Source: Acidobacteriota bacterium (GTDB lineage: Bacteria; Acidobacteriota; Thermoanaerobaculia; UBA5066). From it: DNA of 64,000 nt. The position numbers were made by a program, and so were the translations under genes. Positions 56,157 to 64,000 of the stretch are shown piece after piece; within the stretch, counting starts at the first letter, position 1; every line of letters begins with the position of its first letter. The notes beneath the pieces were generated by a model. That model was not told the origin of the DNA. It ran no database searches and saw nothing but the letters and a program-made list of their open reading frames with translations. Where the stretch lies: assembly GCA_008363385.1 (NCBI GenBank), contig RHKY01000032.1:1-64000 (forward strand), written 5' to 3'.

Positions 56157-56678
56157 CTACCTCCTTTCGGCGCGGAGCCGGCCACGGCCCTTCGTGCCGC
56201 GCCCCTCCGCGCTCCCGAGCAGTGACTCCTTCTCCCGGGCGACGCAGCCGGCGCAGCGTCCCCGGACCTCCACCTGGGTCCCGATGACGGTCCCGAGGGC
56301 CCGCACCTCCTCCGGGACCGATAGGGCGTCGAGCTCCGGGCTGACGAAGTCCTCGGCCAGCCCGCACGTCGTGCAGACGAAGTGGTGGTGCGGGGAGAGG
56401 TTCGCGTCGAACCTCACCGCGTCCCGGCGCGGGCCCAGCGTCGTGATGAGCCCCAGCTCCTGCAGGAGCCAGAGCGTCCGGTAGACCGTGTCGCGCGAGA
56501 CCGTCGGGACCCGCTCGCGGACGGCCTGGAAGACGGTCTCGGCGCTCGGGTGCGCGCCGCTCGCGGCGATCTCCTGGAAGATCTCCAGCCGCTGGTGGGT
56601 GAGCTTGACGCCGGCCTCCCGGCTCGCCTGCCGGAACGTGTCGACCCTGCGCCGCGCCTCGTCAGGGCTCACCTTCAC
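56157..56678 (-). CDS. Fur/PerR-family transcriptional regulator
   Basis: 173 residues from GTG 56678 with GGAGG ten bases upstream. Winged helix GVKLTHQRLEIFQEI, TVSRDTVYRTLWLLQELG; metal-binding SPHHHFVCTTCG and a second pair CAGCV. The presence of two CxxC motifs and the direct link to a peroxidase gene suggest a PerR-like peroxide sensor rather than an iron Fur. The tail is basic and low-complexity. Confidence 0.9.
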   Translation of the reverse strand: MKVSPDEARRRVDTFRQASREAGVKLTHQRLEIFQEIAASGAHPSAETVFQAVRERVPTVSRDTVYRTLWLLQELGLITTLGPRRDAVRFDANLSPHHHFVCTTCGLAEDFVSPELDALSVPEEVRALGTVIGTQVEVRGRCAGCVAREKESLLGSAEGRGTKGRGRLRAERR

Positions 56679-56715
56679 GCGATCGCCTCCGAGAACGGAA
56701 CTCTTACGAACTAGG

Positions 56716-56744
56716 AATCTATGGCGGAATCGCGCCCTCGTCAA
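56716..56744 (-). promoter_or_regulatory. Promoter of the Fur - peroxidase operon
   Basis: On the minus strand TTGACG (56739-56744), 17-base spacer, TAGATT (56716-56721). AT-rich sequence right after the -10 could hold a Fur-type box, but I see no convincing palindrome. Confidence 0.55.
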
Positions 56745-56821
56745 CCGGCCGGGCCGGGGCCGTTTCCTTCTCCACACGGGCGGCTCGCGGGGCCGTCGCT
56801 AGAATCCGCCCGGCCCAAACC

Positions 56822-57916
56822 ATGAGCGGAGCGAGCGCCGGGCGATCCCGTTTCTCGAGGCGGACGGGGCTCGTCCTTTACGCCGCGGGCCTGCTCCTGT
56901 TCCTCGAGCTCTTCTTCCGCTGGTTCCTCGGGACGGAGGCCCGGCTCCGGCTCGTGACCTCCGGCCACAGCGACGCGGCGTGGAGGGTCTACTGGGCGCT
57001 GAAGCGGCCCGACCCCGGCCAGCCGCTCGAGACCTCGTCCGAGGCGCACCCGACCCGCGGCTGGCGGGCGAAGCCGCTCCTGCGCGACTTCCCGATGCCG
57101 GGCGGCAAGACGCTCAGCACCAACTCGCGCGGGATGCGGGGACGGGCGGAGCTCGCCGTCCCGAAGCCGGAGGGGACGCGGCGCCTCCTCGTCTTCGGCG
57201 ACTCGTTCACGTTCGGCGACGAGGTCGCCGACGACGAGACGTGGGCGGCCCGGCTCGGCGCGCTCCTGCCGGGCGTCGAGGTCGCCAACTTCGGCCAGAA
57301 CGGGTACGGGCACGACCAGATGTGGCTGGCGCTGCGAGAGGAGGGTCTCGCGGCCTCCCCGGACGCGGTCGTCCTCTGCTCGGTCTCCGACGACCTCCAC
57401 CGGAACCTCCTCGGCTTCCGCAGCTACGCCAAGCCCCGGTTCGTCGACCGCGGGGGGGATCTCGTCGTGGAGGGAGTGCCCGTGCCGCCCCCCGCGGTGA
57501 TGGCGCGGCGCGTGGCACTCGGGCCCCGGCTCCTGGACGTCCTCCGGATCCTCTCGGGCGAGCTGCGGTGGCGGATCGACGGGGAGGAGCGCGCCTTCGC
57601 CCTCACGGCCCGGATCCTCGACGGCTTCTTCGCGGACGCACGGCGCGCCGGTGCGGAGACGCTCCTCGTCGAGGCCCCGATCGTCGGCGAGCTGGAGTCG
57701 GCCGATCCGTCGCCGTCACGCCTCGAGGCGAAGACCGCCGCCTTCTGCGCCGATCACGGGATCCCCTACCTGAACCTCCGCGCGCGCTTCGCGAAGCTCC
57801 GCCGGGAGGGCGTCGCGCTCAAGACCCACGGGCACTGGGGCCCCTTCGAGCACCGCGTCGTGGCCGAGGGAGTCGCCGAGGCGCTGGCCGGCTGGGCCGC
57901 CCGCCGGTCGCCGTAG
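56822..57916 (+). CDS. Membrane-anchored SGNH-hydrolase-like protein
   Basis: 364 residues. One N-terminal transmembrane helix (LVLYAAGLLLFLELFFRWF), then an SGNH domain with LLVFGDSFTFGDEV (block I), VANFGQNGYGHDQMWL (block II/III) and GHWGPFEHRVVAEGVA (block V His). This is the AlgX/acyltransferase-type periplasmic esterase arrangement. Target unknown. Lone gene, convergent with tRNA-Asp. Confidence 0.8.
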   Translation: MSGASAGRSRFSRRTGLVLYAAGLLLFLELFFRWFLGTEARLRLVTSGHSDAAWRVYWALKRPDPGQPLETSSEAHPTRGWRAKPLLRDFPMPGGKTLSTNSRGMRGRAELAVPKPEGTRRLLVFGDSFTFGDEVADDETWAARLGALLPGVEVANFGQNGYGHDQMWLALREEGLAASPDAVVLCSVSDDLHRNLLGFRSYAKPRFVDRGGDLVVEGVPVPPPAVMARRVALGPRLLDVLRILSGELRWRIDGEERAFALTARILDGFFADARRAGAETLLVEAPIVGELESADPSPSRLEAKTAAFCADHGIPYLNLRARFAKLRREGVALKTHGHWGPFEHRVVAEGVAEALAGWAARRSP

Positions 57917-57946
57917 GGCCGGACGGGCGATTCGGCTTCGACGGAC

Positions 57947-58140
57947 GGCGGGGCCGACGGGGCTCGAACACGGTCCATGTCCAGGGGCTCCGGCCGCCTG
58001 CGGCCTCTGCCCCCTGGCCCCTGCGGCCCCGATCCTTCGGATCGGTTCGCGCTTCGCGCGGCGGGCGCGCTTCCGGCGGTCATGAATGCGGGGGCGCTGC
58101 CCCCGCACCCCCGGAGGTCGCGGGTTCGAGCCCTCCCTCC
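57947..58140. repeat. Hairpin-rich noncoding segment flanked by tRNA-Asp fragments
   Basis: 57947-57969 matches the 3' end of the tRNA-Asp gene at 22 of 23 positions in the same orientation, while 58114-58130 repeats 17 bases of its T arm in inverted orientation. Between them lie hairpins at 57992-58005 (GGCCGC/GCGGCC), 58029-58045 (CCGATCC-TTC-GGATCGG) and 58088-58106 (GCGGGGG/CCCCCGC). No gene is supported in the gap 57917-58187. Confidence 0.6.
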
Positions 58141-58175
58141 GAAAAAGCGAAAAGCGCCGGGTACGTTCCGGCGCT
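58141..58175 (-). terminator. Terminator of tRNA-Asp
   Basis: 8-bp stem AGCGCCGG / CCGGCGCT with a 7-base loop (58153-58175), followed on the minus strand by TTTCGCTTTTTC. Confidence 0.85.
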
Positions 58176-58187
58176 CGAGAGATGCTA

Positions 58188-58264
58188 TGGCGGGGCCGAC
58201 GGGACTCGAACCCGCGACCTCAGGCGTGACAGGCCTGCGTTCTAACCAACTGAACTACGACCCC
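58188..58264 (-). tRNA. tRNA-Asp (anticodon GTC)
   Basis: 77 bases with encoded CCA; acceptor GGGGTCG / CGGCCCC (one U-G), discriminator G, anticodon loop CTGTCAC within CAGGC / GCCTG, T loop TTCGAGT. Confidence 0.95.
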
Positions 58265-58439
58265 GCGGGGTGCGGCGGGAGAGGGCAGCGACGCCTTCAG
58301 CGTCGAGCTTCCCGCTCAAAGAACCGCGCGGAGTATACCCACGGCGGCTCCGGGCGCAAGGGGATCGCCGCCGAGACGGGCACGGCGCGCCGCGCGGCAG
58401 GTCGATCGCGCGACCTATGATCCGGGAGGAGGTGGCGTC

Positions 58440-60254
58440 GTGCGCTTCCGTGCCCCGGTTCTCCTGGCCGGTGCGACCCTGGCGCTCGCCCTCCTCTTCC
58501 CTCCGGGCGTCCGCGGCGCCTCGCCGGCGGGGCCCGTCCGGAAGACCCGGACGGATCCCGCGGGGCTGGTCCAGCCGGCGGACCTGGTCTACCTCGGCGC
58601 CTTCCGCCTCCCGGGCGGGGACGACCGGCCGTTGACGTTCGCCTACGGCGGCAACGCGATGACGTTCCGCCCCGGGGGCGACCCGGGCTCGCCTCCGGAC
58701 GGGTTCCCCGGATCGCTCTTCGTCATGGGGCACGACCGCCTCGCCTACGGGGAGCTCCCGGACGGGAACCAGGTCGCGGAGGTCTCGATCCCGGCCCCCG
58801 CCGTCGCCGCGAGCGTCGACCTCCTCCCGACGGCGGCGTTCCTCCAGGATTTCGCCGACGTCGCCGAGGGGTTCTTCACGACGCTCGACGAGGTCCCGAC
58901 GGCCGGGATGCAGTACCTCGACCACCCGGCGACCGGCGAGAGGATCCACCTGGCGTGGGGACAGCACTTCCAGCCGGACGTGCCGACCCCGTCCCACGCC
59001 TGGTTCCGCCCCACCCTCTCGGACCCGGCGACGACGGGGAGCTGGTTCATCGGGAGCCAGTCGCCCTACAGCGTGAACGGCTACGCGATGGAGATCCCGC
59101 AGGCCTGGGCCGACGCGCACACCGGCGGGAGGCCCGTCGGGACGGGGAGGCACCGCGACGGCGGGTGGGGCGGGATGGGGCCGTCCCTCTACGCCTACCG
59201 CCCCTGGACGGACGCCGCGGGGACGCCTGCCCCTCCGGGGACGACCCTCCCGGAGACGGTCCTCCTCCGGTACGAGGACGCCGCGACGACGGAGGAGGTC
59301 GTCCGCTGCCTCTCCGGCTACCAGCACCCGGACCAGTTCGTGGGCGGGGCCTTCCTGACCACCGCTGCCGGAAGGAGCGCCGTTGTCTTCGCGGGGACGA
59401 AGGGAACCGGCGCCAAGTACTGGTACGGGTTCGTCAACCCGCAGGGGCCGTCTCTCCCCTGCGTGGAGGAGGAGCTGGTCGGCCAGTTCCCGGTCTGCCG
59501 GCTGGCCAGCGGCGAGCCCTGCCCTCCAGAAGACCTGGTCGAGTGCGCCGGCCACACGTCGGCGCGCGGGTGGTGGAGCGGCCGGTTCGACGCGCAGGTC
59601 CTCTTCTACGACCCGGAGGACCTGGCGGCGGTCGCCTCCGGCGCAATCCAGCCCTGGGTGCCCCAGCCCTACGCGACTCTGGACGTCGGGGATCGGCTCT
59701 TCCTGAACCCGGGCGGGGTCGAGACCGACGTCATCGGGACCGGGACCCAGCGCAGGTACCACCTGGGCGACGTCACGTACGACAGTCAGGGCGAGCGGCT
59801 CTACGTGCTGGAGCTCTACGCCGACGGCGCCCGGCCCGTCGTCCACGTCTGGCGGGTCGGGACCGGCGCGCCGGCTCCCGCCCGGTTCCACACCGTCGCG
59901 CCCTGCCGGGCCGTGGACACGCGGAACGGGGAGGGACCGCTCGGCGGCCCCGCGCTCGCACCGGGCGCCTCCCGGCTCTTCGCCCTCGGCGGCGCCTGCG
60001 GGGTGCCGGAGGACGCCAGGTCGGTCTCGGTCAACCTGACCGTCACGGAGCCGCTGGCCCCGGGCTTCCTGACGCTCCACCCCGGCGGCACCGTCCCCCC
60101 GCTCGCCTCCAGCGTGAACTTCCTCGCCGGGCAGACGCGCGCCAACAACGCCGTCGTCGCGCTGGCCCCGGACGGCTCCGGGACGCTCGCGGTCGTCAAC
60201 GGGAGCGCGGGGGCGGCCCACGTCCTCGTCGACGTGAACGGCTTCTTCCGTTGA
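58440..60254 (+). CDS. Secreted protein with C-terminal VDTR-type beta domain
   Basis: 604 residues, GTG start with GGAGGAGG. Signal peptide (VLLAGATLALALLFPPGV). Residues about 40-480 are a large extracellular domain, perhaps a beta-propeller: DLVYLGAFRLPGG, GGNAMTF, GSLFVMGHDRLA, GMQYLDHP, GSWFIGSQSPYSVNGYA and GERLYVLELYAD appear regularly. The last 125 residues are the repeated surface domain FHTVAPCRAVDTRNG ... ANNAVVALAPDGSG ... VDVNGFF, found on many exported proteins. Function unknown. Confidence 0.75.
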   Translation: MRFRAPVLLAGATLALALLFPPGVRGASPAGPVRKTRTDPAGLVQPADLVYLGAFRLPGGDDRPLTFAYGGNAMTFRPGGDPGSPPDGFPGSLFVMGHDRLAYGELPDGNQVAEVSIPAPAVAASVDLLPTAAFLQDFADVAEGFFTTLDEVPTAGMQYLDHPATGERIHLAWGQHFQPDVPTPSHAWFRPTLSDPATTGSWFIGSQSPYSVNGYAMEIPQAWADAHTGGRPVGTGRHRDGGWGGMGPSLYAYRPWTDAAGTPAPPGTTLPETVLLRYEDAATTEEVVRCLSGYQHPDQFVGGAFLTTAAGRSAVVFAGTKGTGAKYWYGFVNPQGPSLPCVEEELVGQFPVCRLASGEPCPPEDLVECAGHTSARGWWSGRFDAQVLFYDPEDLAAVASGAIQPWVPQPYATLDVGDRLFLNPGGVETDVIGTGTQRRYHLGDVTYDSQGERLYVLELYADGARPVVHVWRVGTGAPAPARFHTVAPCRAVDTRNGEGPLGGPALAPGASRLFALGGACGVPEDARSVSVNLTVTEPLAPGFLTLHPGGTVPPLASSVNFLAGQTRANNAVVALAPDGSGTLAVVNGSAGAAHVLVDVNGFFR

Positions 60255-60266
60255 CCCGGGAGAGGT

Positions 60267-60341
60267 TGGTGGGAGGTGCAGGGTTCGAACCCGCGACCAT
60301 CTGCGTGTAAAGCAGACGCTCTACCGCTGAGCTAACCTCCC
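60267..60341 (-). tRNA. tRNA-Val (anticodon TAC)
   Basis: 75 bases with encoded CCA. Acceptor GGGAGGT / ACCTCCC-type pairing, anticodon loop TTTACAC within TCTGC / GCAGA, T loop TTCGAAC. Confidence 0.95.
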
Positions 60342-60378
60342 GTCGTTCCGCTCCTGCCCCGGTGCGCGCTCCCGCGGC

Positions 60379-60795
60379 CTACGGCCCCTCGCGGGGCGGC
60401 TCCACGACGAAGTCGACGAGCCCGAGGGAACGTCCGAGCGGGTCGAGGACCTCGACCCGCCACTTCCCGGGAGCGCCCTTGACCCGCTTGCTCGACCAGG
60501 TCCGGTAGGTCGAGGTCTTCACGGGGAGCTTCACGCGCCGGACCTCCCTCCCCTCGAACGTCCAGACGTGCGTGACGTAGGCCTCGCCGGTGGCCCCCTC
60601 GATCCGGGTGAGGAAGGTCACCAGCTCCACGTCCGGCCCGAAAGAGCGCGAGGCCCCCTGGCAGGCGCGGTCCACGATCTCCTCGCAGACCTCGACCTCG
60701 GTCGCCTTCAGGGGCGACTCCTCGGCCGAGAGCGGGAAGGAGAGGGGGACGAGACACGCCGCCAGGACCCACCGGGATCGCATCGAGGCGATCAT
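60379..60795 (-). CDS. DUF2914 domain protein, exported
   Basis: 138 residues (ATG 60795; 60783 also possible). Signal peptide (RWVLAACLVPLSFPLSA). EVEVCEEIVDRACQGAS, VTFLTRIEGA, THVWTFEGREV, TYRTWSSKRV and GKWRVEVLDPLGRSLG are the DUF2914 signature. Two Cys may pair. Role unknown. Confidence 0.82.
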   Translation of the reverse strand: MIASMRSRWVLAACLVPLSFPLSAEESPLKATEVEVCEEIVDRACQGASRSFGPDVELVTFLTRIEGATGEAYVTHVWTFEGREVRRVKLPVKTSTYRTWSSKRVKGAPGKWRVEVLDPLGRSLGLVDFVVEPPREGP

Positions 60796-60871
60796 ATCGG
60801 ACCGGCGGGAAACGGCCCGCCGGGCCCGGCATCCAACGGAAGCCCTCCGGGGCAGGAGGAGGTCACGGCGG

Positions 60872-61639
60872 ATGGAACCGACGGAGCGCAACGACCTCGT
60901 CGTGGCCCGGCGCCTCCGCGCGGCGAAGGCCGCCGGCCTTCTCCTCGCCCTCGCCGGGCTCGTCGTCCTCTTCCGGCTCCTCCCCGTCGGGGCCTGGGTC
61001 GAGGCCTTCCAGGCCTGGGTGCGGGGCCAGGGGGCCCTCGGGTACCTGGCCTACGGCCTCGTCTACGTCGCGGTCACGCTGGTCCCGGGCGGGCCGGCCG
61101 CCCTCCTGACGCTCGCGGGCGGCGCGGTCTTCGGCGTGGCGCGGGGGACGGCGCTCGTCTCGGTGGCGTCCACCACCGGCGCCACGCTCGCCTTCCTCCT
61201 CGCGCGGACGCTCCTCCACGACCGCGTCGCGAGGATGACCGAGGGGAACCCCCGCTTCCGGAGCCTCTACCGGGCCATCGACCGCGAGGGGGCTCGGATC
61301 GTGGCGCTCGTCCGCCTCTCCCCCGCCTTTCCCTTCACGTTCGTGAACTACGCCTTCGGCCTGACGCCGGTCAAGCCGCTCCCCTACGTCGTGACGAGCT
61401 GGGCGGCGATGCTCCCGGGGACGCTCGCCTACGTCTACTTCGGCTCGGCCCTCGGGGCCGTCGCCGGGGGCGCCACGCCGCTCCAGAAGGGGATCAAGGT
61501 CGCCCTGGCCGTGGCCGCCGTCGTGGCGACCGCGCTGATCGCCCGGATCGCGGCCCGCGCGATCCGGAGCGCCGGCGTCGAGGACGCGCCGCTCCCCGCG
61601 CCGGGAGAGCCCGGCAACCCGGACGGCCCGGCGGCGTAG
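60872..61639 (+). CDS. VTT-domain (TVP38/TMEM64, DedA-superfamily) membrane protein
   Basis: 255 residues with AGGAGGAGG upstream. Helices include LLLALAGLVVLFRLLPVGAW, GYLAYGLVYVAVTLVPGGPA, GGAVFGVARGTALVSVASTT and the typical RLSPAFPFTFVNYAFGLTPV and SWAAMLPGTLAYVYFGSALG. Eukaryotic relatives are lipid scramblases; DedA proteins support envelope homeostasis. It lies 17 bases before the ABC permease. Confidence 0.88.
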   Translation: MEPTERNDLVVARRLRAAKAAGLLLALAGLVVLFRLLPVGAWVEAFQAWVRGQGALGYLAYGLVYVAVTLVPGGPAALLTLAGGAVFGVARGTALVSVASTTGATLAFLLARTLLHDRVARMTEGNPRFRSLYRAIDREGARIVALVRLSPAFPFTFVNYAFGLTPVKPLPYVVTSWAAMLPGTLAYVYFGSALGAVAGGATPLQKGIKVALAVAAVVATALIARIAARAIRSAGVEDAPLPAPGEPGNPDGPAA

Positions 61640-61656
61640 TAAGGTCCGGGGAACCC

Positions 61657-62805
61657 ATGACACGCCCGGGCTACGTCCTAAGGCAGCTGAAGGCCAAGCC
61701 GCTCAGGACCCTCCTGACGGCGGGGGCCTTCGCGCTGTCCGTGGGCCTCCTCGGCTTCCTGATCGTCCTGAACGAGGGGCTCCAGCAGGACTGGTCGCCG
61801 TACATGGGGCAGCGGCTGATCGTGATGGCGAAGACCTCGATGTGGGACCGCCTCCCGATCGCCTACCTCCCGAAGATCGAGGCCACCCCCGGGGTGAAGC
61901 GGGTCGCCGCGTTCGACTTCGTCATGGCGTTCCACAAGGAGAACCGGCCCGAGAACCAGGTCCCGCTCCAGGCGGCCCCGCCGGACGCCCTGCTCGACAT
62001 CTACCTGGAGGCCGACGTGCCGAAGGAGCAGGCCCAGGCCTGGAAGGCCGACCCGACGGGGGCGCTGATCGGCCCGATCCTGGCGAAGAAGCTGGGCCTT
62101 TCGGTGGGGGACCGGCTCGTCCTGAAGGCGCCCGTGGCGGGCGGCGTCGTCGAGACGACCGTGCGCGCCGTCATGGGCTACCGGCTGGACAACGGCGTCT
62201 ACGTCCACCGGCGGTACCTGGAGGCGCTCACCGGCGACACCGGGCAGGTGGGGATGTACTGGGTCCTGGCGAAGACCCGCGAGGACGTGGAGCGGATCAC
62301 GGCGGCGCTCGAGAAGGAGTTCGAGAACGCTCCGGTCCCCGCGCGGGCGATGACCGAGAAGCAGTGGCAGCTCCTCTTCCTGCAGATGCTGGGGAACGTG
62401 AAGCTCCTGATCGGGAGCATCGGGCTGGCGACGGCGTTCGCGCTCCTCCTGATCACCAGCAACAGCCTCGCGATGAGCGCGCGCGAGCGCCGCGGCGAGA
62501 CCGCCCTCCTGCGGGTCCTCGGGTTCGGGAAGGGGGACGTCGCGCGCCTCCTCCTCGGCGAGGCGGCGGTCTACGGCGTCCTCGGCGCGCTCCTGGGCAC
62601 CGGGCTCATCAAGGTCTTCTGCCGCCTCGTGAAGCTGGCCGTGGACCAGACGGCGTGGGCCGGCATCGGCGACATCCTCGTCGTCACGCCCGGCATCGTC
62701 GCCGTCTCGGTCCTCGTCTCCGCCGCCCTCTCGCTGACGGCCGGCGTCCTCCCGGCGATCGGCGTGGCGCGGACTCCGCTCGCCCAGGTCCTCCACGGGC
62801 GATAG
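61657..62805 (+). CDS. FtsX/MacB-type ABC transporter permease (orphan)
   Basis: 382 residues. N-terminal helix (LLTAGAFALSVGLLGFLIVL), periplasmic MacB-like domain (about 45-245; GPILAKKLGLSVGDRL), then three helices (FALLLITSNSLAMSARERRGE and ALLRVLGFGKGDVARLLLGEA) typical of FtsX permeases. No ATPase gene follows or precedes in the window, so partner subunits must be elsewhere. Function may be lipoprotein or peptide export. Confidence 0.85.
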   Translation: MTRPGYVLRQLKAKPLRTLLTAGAFALSVGLLGFLIVLNEGLQQDWSPYMGQRLIVMAKTSMWDRLPIAYLPKIEATPGVKRVAAFDFVMAFHKENRPENQVPLQAAPPDALLDIYLEADVPKEQAQAWKADPTGALIGPILAKKLGLSVGDRLVLKAPVAGGVVETTVRAVMGYRLDNGVYVHRRYLEALTGDTGQVGMYWVLAKTREDVERITAALEKEFENAPVPARAMTEKQWQLLFLQMLGNVKLLIGSIGLATAFALLLITSNSLAMSARERRGETALLRVLGFGKGDVARLLLGEAAVYGVLGALLGTGLIKVFCRLVKLAVDQTAWAGIGDILVVTPGIVAVSVLVSAALSLTAGVLPAIGVARTPLAQVLHGR

Positions 62806-62843
62806 CACCGGCGGGACACGATCCCGATCGCGTCGGAGGGGGT

Positions 62844-62898
62844 GCAGGGGGAACCGGCTTCCGGCCACGGCGGTCAGCCGTGGCGGGGTTCCTCCTGC
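62844..62898. repeat. Branched palindromic element between convergent genes
   Basis: Outer stem GCAGGGGGAACC / GGTTCCTCCTGC (one G-T pair) encloses CCGG-CTT-CCGG and CCACGGC-GGTCA-GCCGTGG hairpins, the same plan as at 39035-39130. It may act as a terminator for both neighbours. Confidence 0.55.
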
Positions 62899-62910
62899 GA
62901 CAGGACGGTG

Positions 62911-63747
62911 TCAGCGGGCGGCGCGGGAGGCCCAGAGGGTCCTCGCGGCGACCGAGAGGAGGACGACGGCGCCTCCGGCGAGGGCCCACGGGCTCGGCCG
63001 CTCTCCGATCCCGACGAAGGCCCAGACCGGGTTGAAGAGCGGCTCCAGCATCCCGAGGAGCGACGCCTCGGCCGCCGGGACGACCGTGAGCCCCCGGACG
63101 AAGAGGAGGTAGGCGACGCCCATCTGGACGACGCCGAGGTAGGTCACGAGGAGGAGGCCCTTGCCGTCGAGGGCGAGCCCGCCCCAGGCGAACGGGAGCG
63201 CCACGAGCGCCGCCAGGAGGTTCCCGAGGACCATCGACGGCAGCGCGTCTCCCCCCGCCCCGCGCCGGAGGAGGAGGACGACGCCGCCGAAGAAGACGCC
63301 CGAGGCCACGGCCATCAGGTTCCCGGCGAGGGCCCCCGGCTCGAGCCTCCCGACGAAGAAGAGCGACATCCCCGAGAGCGCCGCGACGATGGCGACGGCG
63401 TCCGCCTTGCGGAACGGCTCCTTCAGGACGACGGGCGACAGCAGCAGGACGTAGAGCGGCCCGGTGTACTGGAGGAAGATGGCGTTGGCCGCCGTCGTCA
63501 TCTTGGTCGCCGAGACGAAGCTCAGGATCATCAGGGCGTAGACGACGACCGAGGCGGGCGAGGCGGTCTTCAGGCGCGCCAGGGACGGCCGGAGGACCAC
63601 GGCCAGGAAGAGGAACGTCACCGCCGAGCGCCAGAAGACGACTCCGAGCCCGGCGAGCGGGACCAGCTTGATGGCCAGCCCCCCGGTCGACCAGAGGAGC
63701 GCCGCCGCCATCACGAGGAGCCGGCCGGAGCGAGGGTCGACGGTCAC
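62911..63747 (-). CDS. EamA-family (DMT) transporter
   Basis: 278 residues, GTG start. Ten helices in two EamA repeats: LLVMAAALLWSTGGLAIK ... FWRSAVTFLFLAVVLRP and AVASGVFFGGVVLLL ... PAAEASLLGMLEPLFNPVWA, the latter the family signature. A metabolite or nucleotide-sugar exporter is typical; substrate unknown. It is four bases behind the truncated gene at the right edge, so they form a unit. Confidence 0.9.
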   Translation of the reverse strand: MTVDPRSGRLLVMAAALLWSTGGLAIKLVPLAGLGVVFWRSAVTFLFLAVVLRPSLARLKTASPASVVVYALMILSFVSATKMTTAANAIFLQYTGPLYVLLLSPVVLKEPFRKADAVAIVAALSGMSLFFVGRLEPGALAGNLMAVASGVFFGGVVLLLRRGAGGDALPSMVLGNLLAALVALPFAWGGLALDGKGLLLVTYLGVVQMGVAYLLFVRGLTVVPAAEASLLGMLEPLFNPVWAFVGIGERPSPWALAGGAVVLLSVAARTLWASRAAR

Positions 63748-63751
63748 GCGC

Positions 63752-64000
63752 TCACGACGGCAGGTCGACCGAGGGGTCGAAGCGCTCCCACAGGCGCGCC
63801 AGGACCGCGACGCCGAGGGCCGCCTCGCCCCAGAGCGGCAGCGACCCCGCCAGAGCGGCGAGCGGCCAGAAGAGGAGGCCGAGCGGCTCCATGACGAGGA
63901 CGAGCGGCAGGGCGAGGAGGGCTGCCGGGATCGCCGCCACCGCCAGGACGAGCGTCGTCCCGAGGAAGCCGAGGAGCCGGGAGCCGGTCGCCTCGAGGCC
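63752..64000 (-). CDS. Membrane protein, C-terminal 82 residues only
   Basis: The frame is open to the right edge. The segment has two hydrophobic helices (TTLVLAVAAIPAALLALPLV and LLFWPLAALAGSLPLWG) and ends in WERFDPSVDLPS. Family cannot be recognised from this fragment. Confidence 0.7.
   Translation of the reverse strand, partial: GLEATGSRLLGFLGTTLVLAVAAIPAALLALPLVLVMEPLGLLFWPLAALAGSLPLWGEAALGVAVLARLWERFDPSVDLPS

Noticed and set aside
57950-58187. A tRNA-Sec gene beside tRNA-Asp
   Set aside because: T-arm-like sequence is present but there is no TCA anticodon loop, no long variable arm and no matching acceptor stem.

Overview
This is a very GC-rich (roughly 70% by eye), gene-dense bacterial window. 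Hanks-type kinases with C-terminal PEGA-like domains, FadL-type outer-membrane barrels, a split glycine decarboxylase, a GAF/HD-GYP/histidine-kinase cluster and many secreted or envelope proteins point to a Gram-negative, probably Acidobacteriota-like organism. That placement is inference; there is no rRNA or other decisive marker here. I support 53 protein genes and 3 tRNAs. Neighbouring genes are often packed with 1-4 base gaps or 4-base stop/start overlaps, and almost every long open frame on the opposite strand is a high-GC shadow.

Layout. 1-7.4 kb: an operon of PEGA kinase, outer-membrane barrel and Ig-repeat surface protein, a divergent TPR-like secreted protein, and a second kinase. 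7.5-16.7 kb: a signalling block (secreted protein, GAF/HD-GYP protein, four-GAF histidine kinase) divergent from a 1233-residue multi-domain flavoprotein and a small UPF0016 membrane protein. 16.8-19.5 kb: a secreted glucose/sorbosone dehydrogenase-like protein. 19.6-27.6 kb: an RND efflux operon with DUF2892 and P-II-like accessory genes, then an ArsR regulator followed by very small genes, a FmdB zinc ribbon and DUF302. 27.6-33.2 kb: sirtuin, M23 peptidase, EF-P, SGNH esterase, FadL. 33.4-38.0 kb: glycine cleavage genes gcvT-gcvH-gcvPA-gcvPB. 38-46.4 kb: cNMP-binding protein, third PEGA kinase, DUF2007-like protein, selD, two DUF883-like proteins, beta-CASP nuclease, BrkB, tRNA-Ala. 46.5-53.5 kb: TSUP permease, small hypothetical proteins, fadBA-type beta-oxidation genes, a membrane HELGH protein. 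53.5-56.7 kb: Fur-type regulator, di-heme peroxidase, Tat-exported phosphoesterase and a frameshifted cytochrome. 56.8-64 kb: SGNH protein, tRNA-Asp, secreted protein, tRNA-Val, DUF2914, VTT protein, orphan FtsX-type permease, EamA transporter and a truncated membrane gene.

The main discovery is selenocysteine use. The selD gene has an in-frame TGA at codon 17, exactly where E. coli SelD has its catalytic Cys17, followed by Cys19 and Lys20. Two tiny genes directly behind the ArsR regulator (26449-26652 and 26690-26893) also read through an in-frame TGA: a one-helix membrane protein and a double-CxxC zinc-ribbon protein. Downstream of each of these TGAs (and of the FmdB stop) lies a perfect or near-perfect hairpin whose G-containing apical loop begins 16-19 bases after the TGA, the geometry expected of a bacterial SECIS. 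The arsR promoter and the efflux-operon promoter share an 18-bp site (13/18 identical) overlapping their -10 regions. Together this looks like a co-regulated efflux plus thiol/selenol stress system with small selenoproteins that conventional gene calling would truncate or miss.
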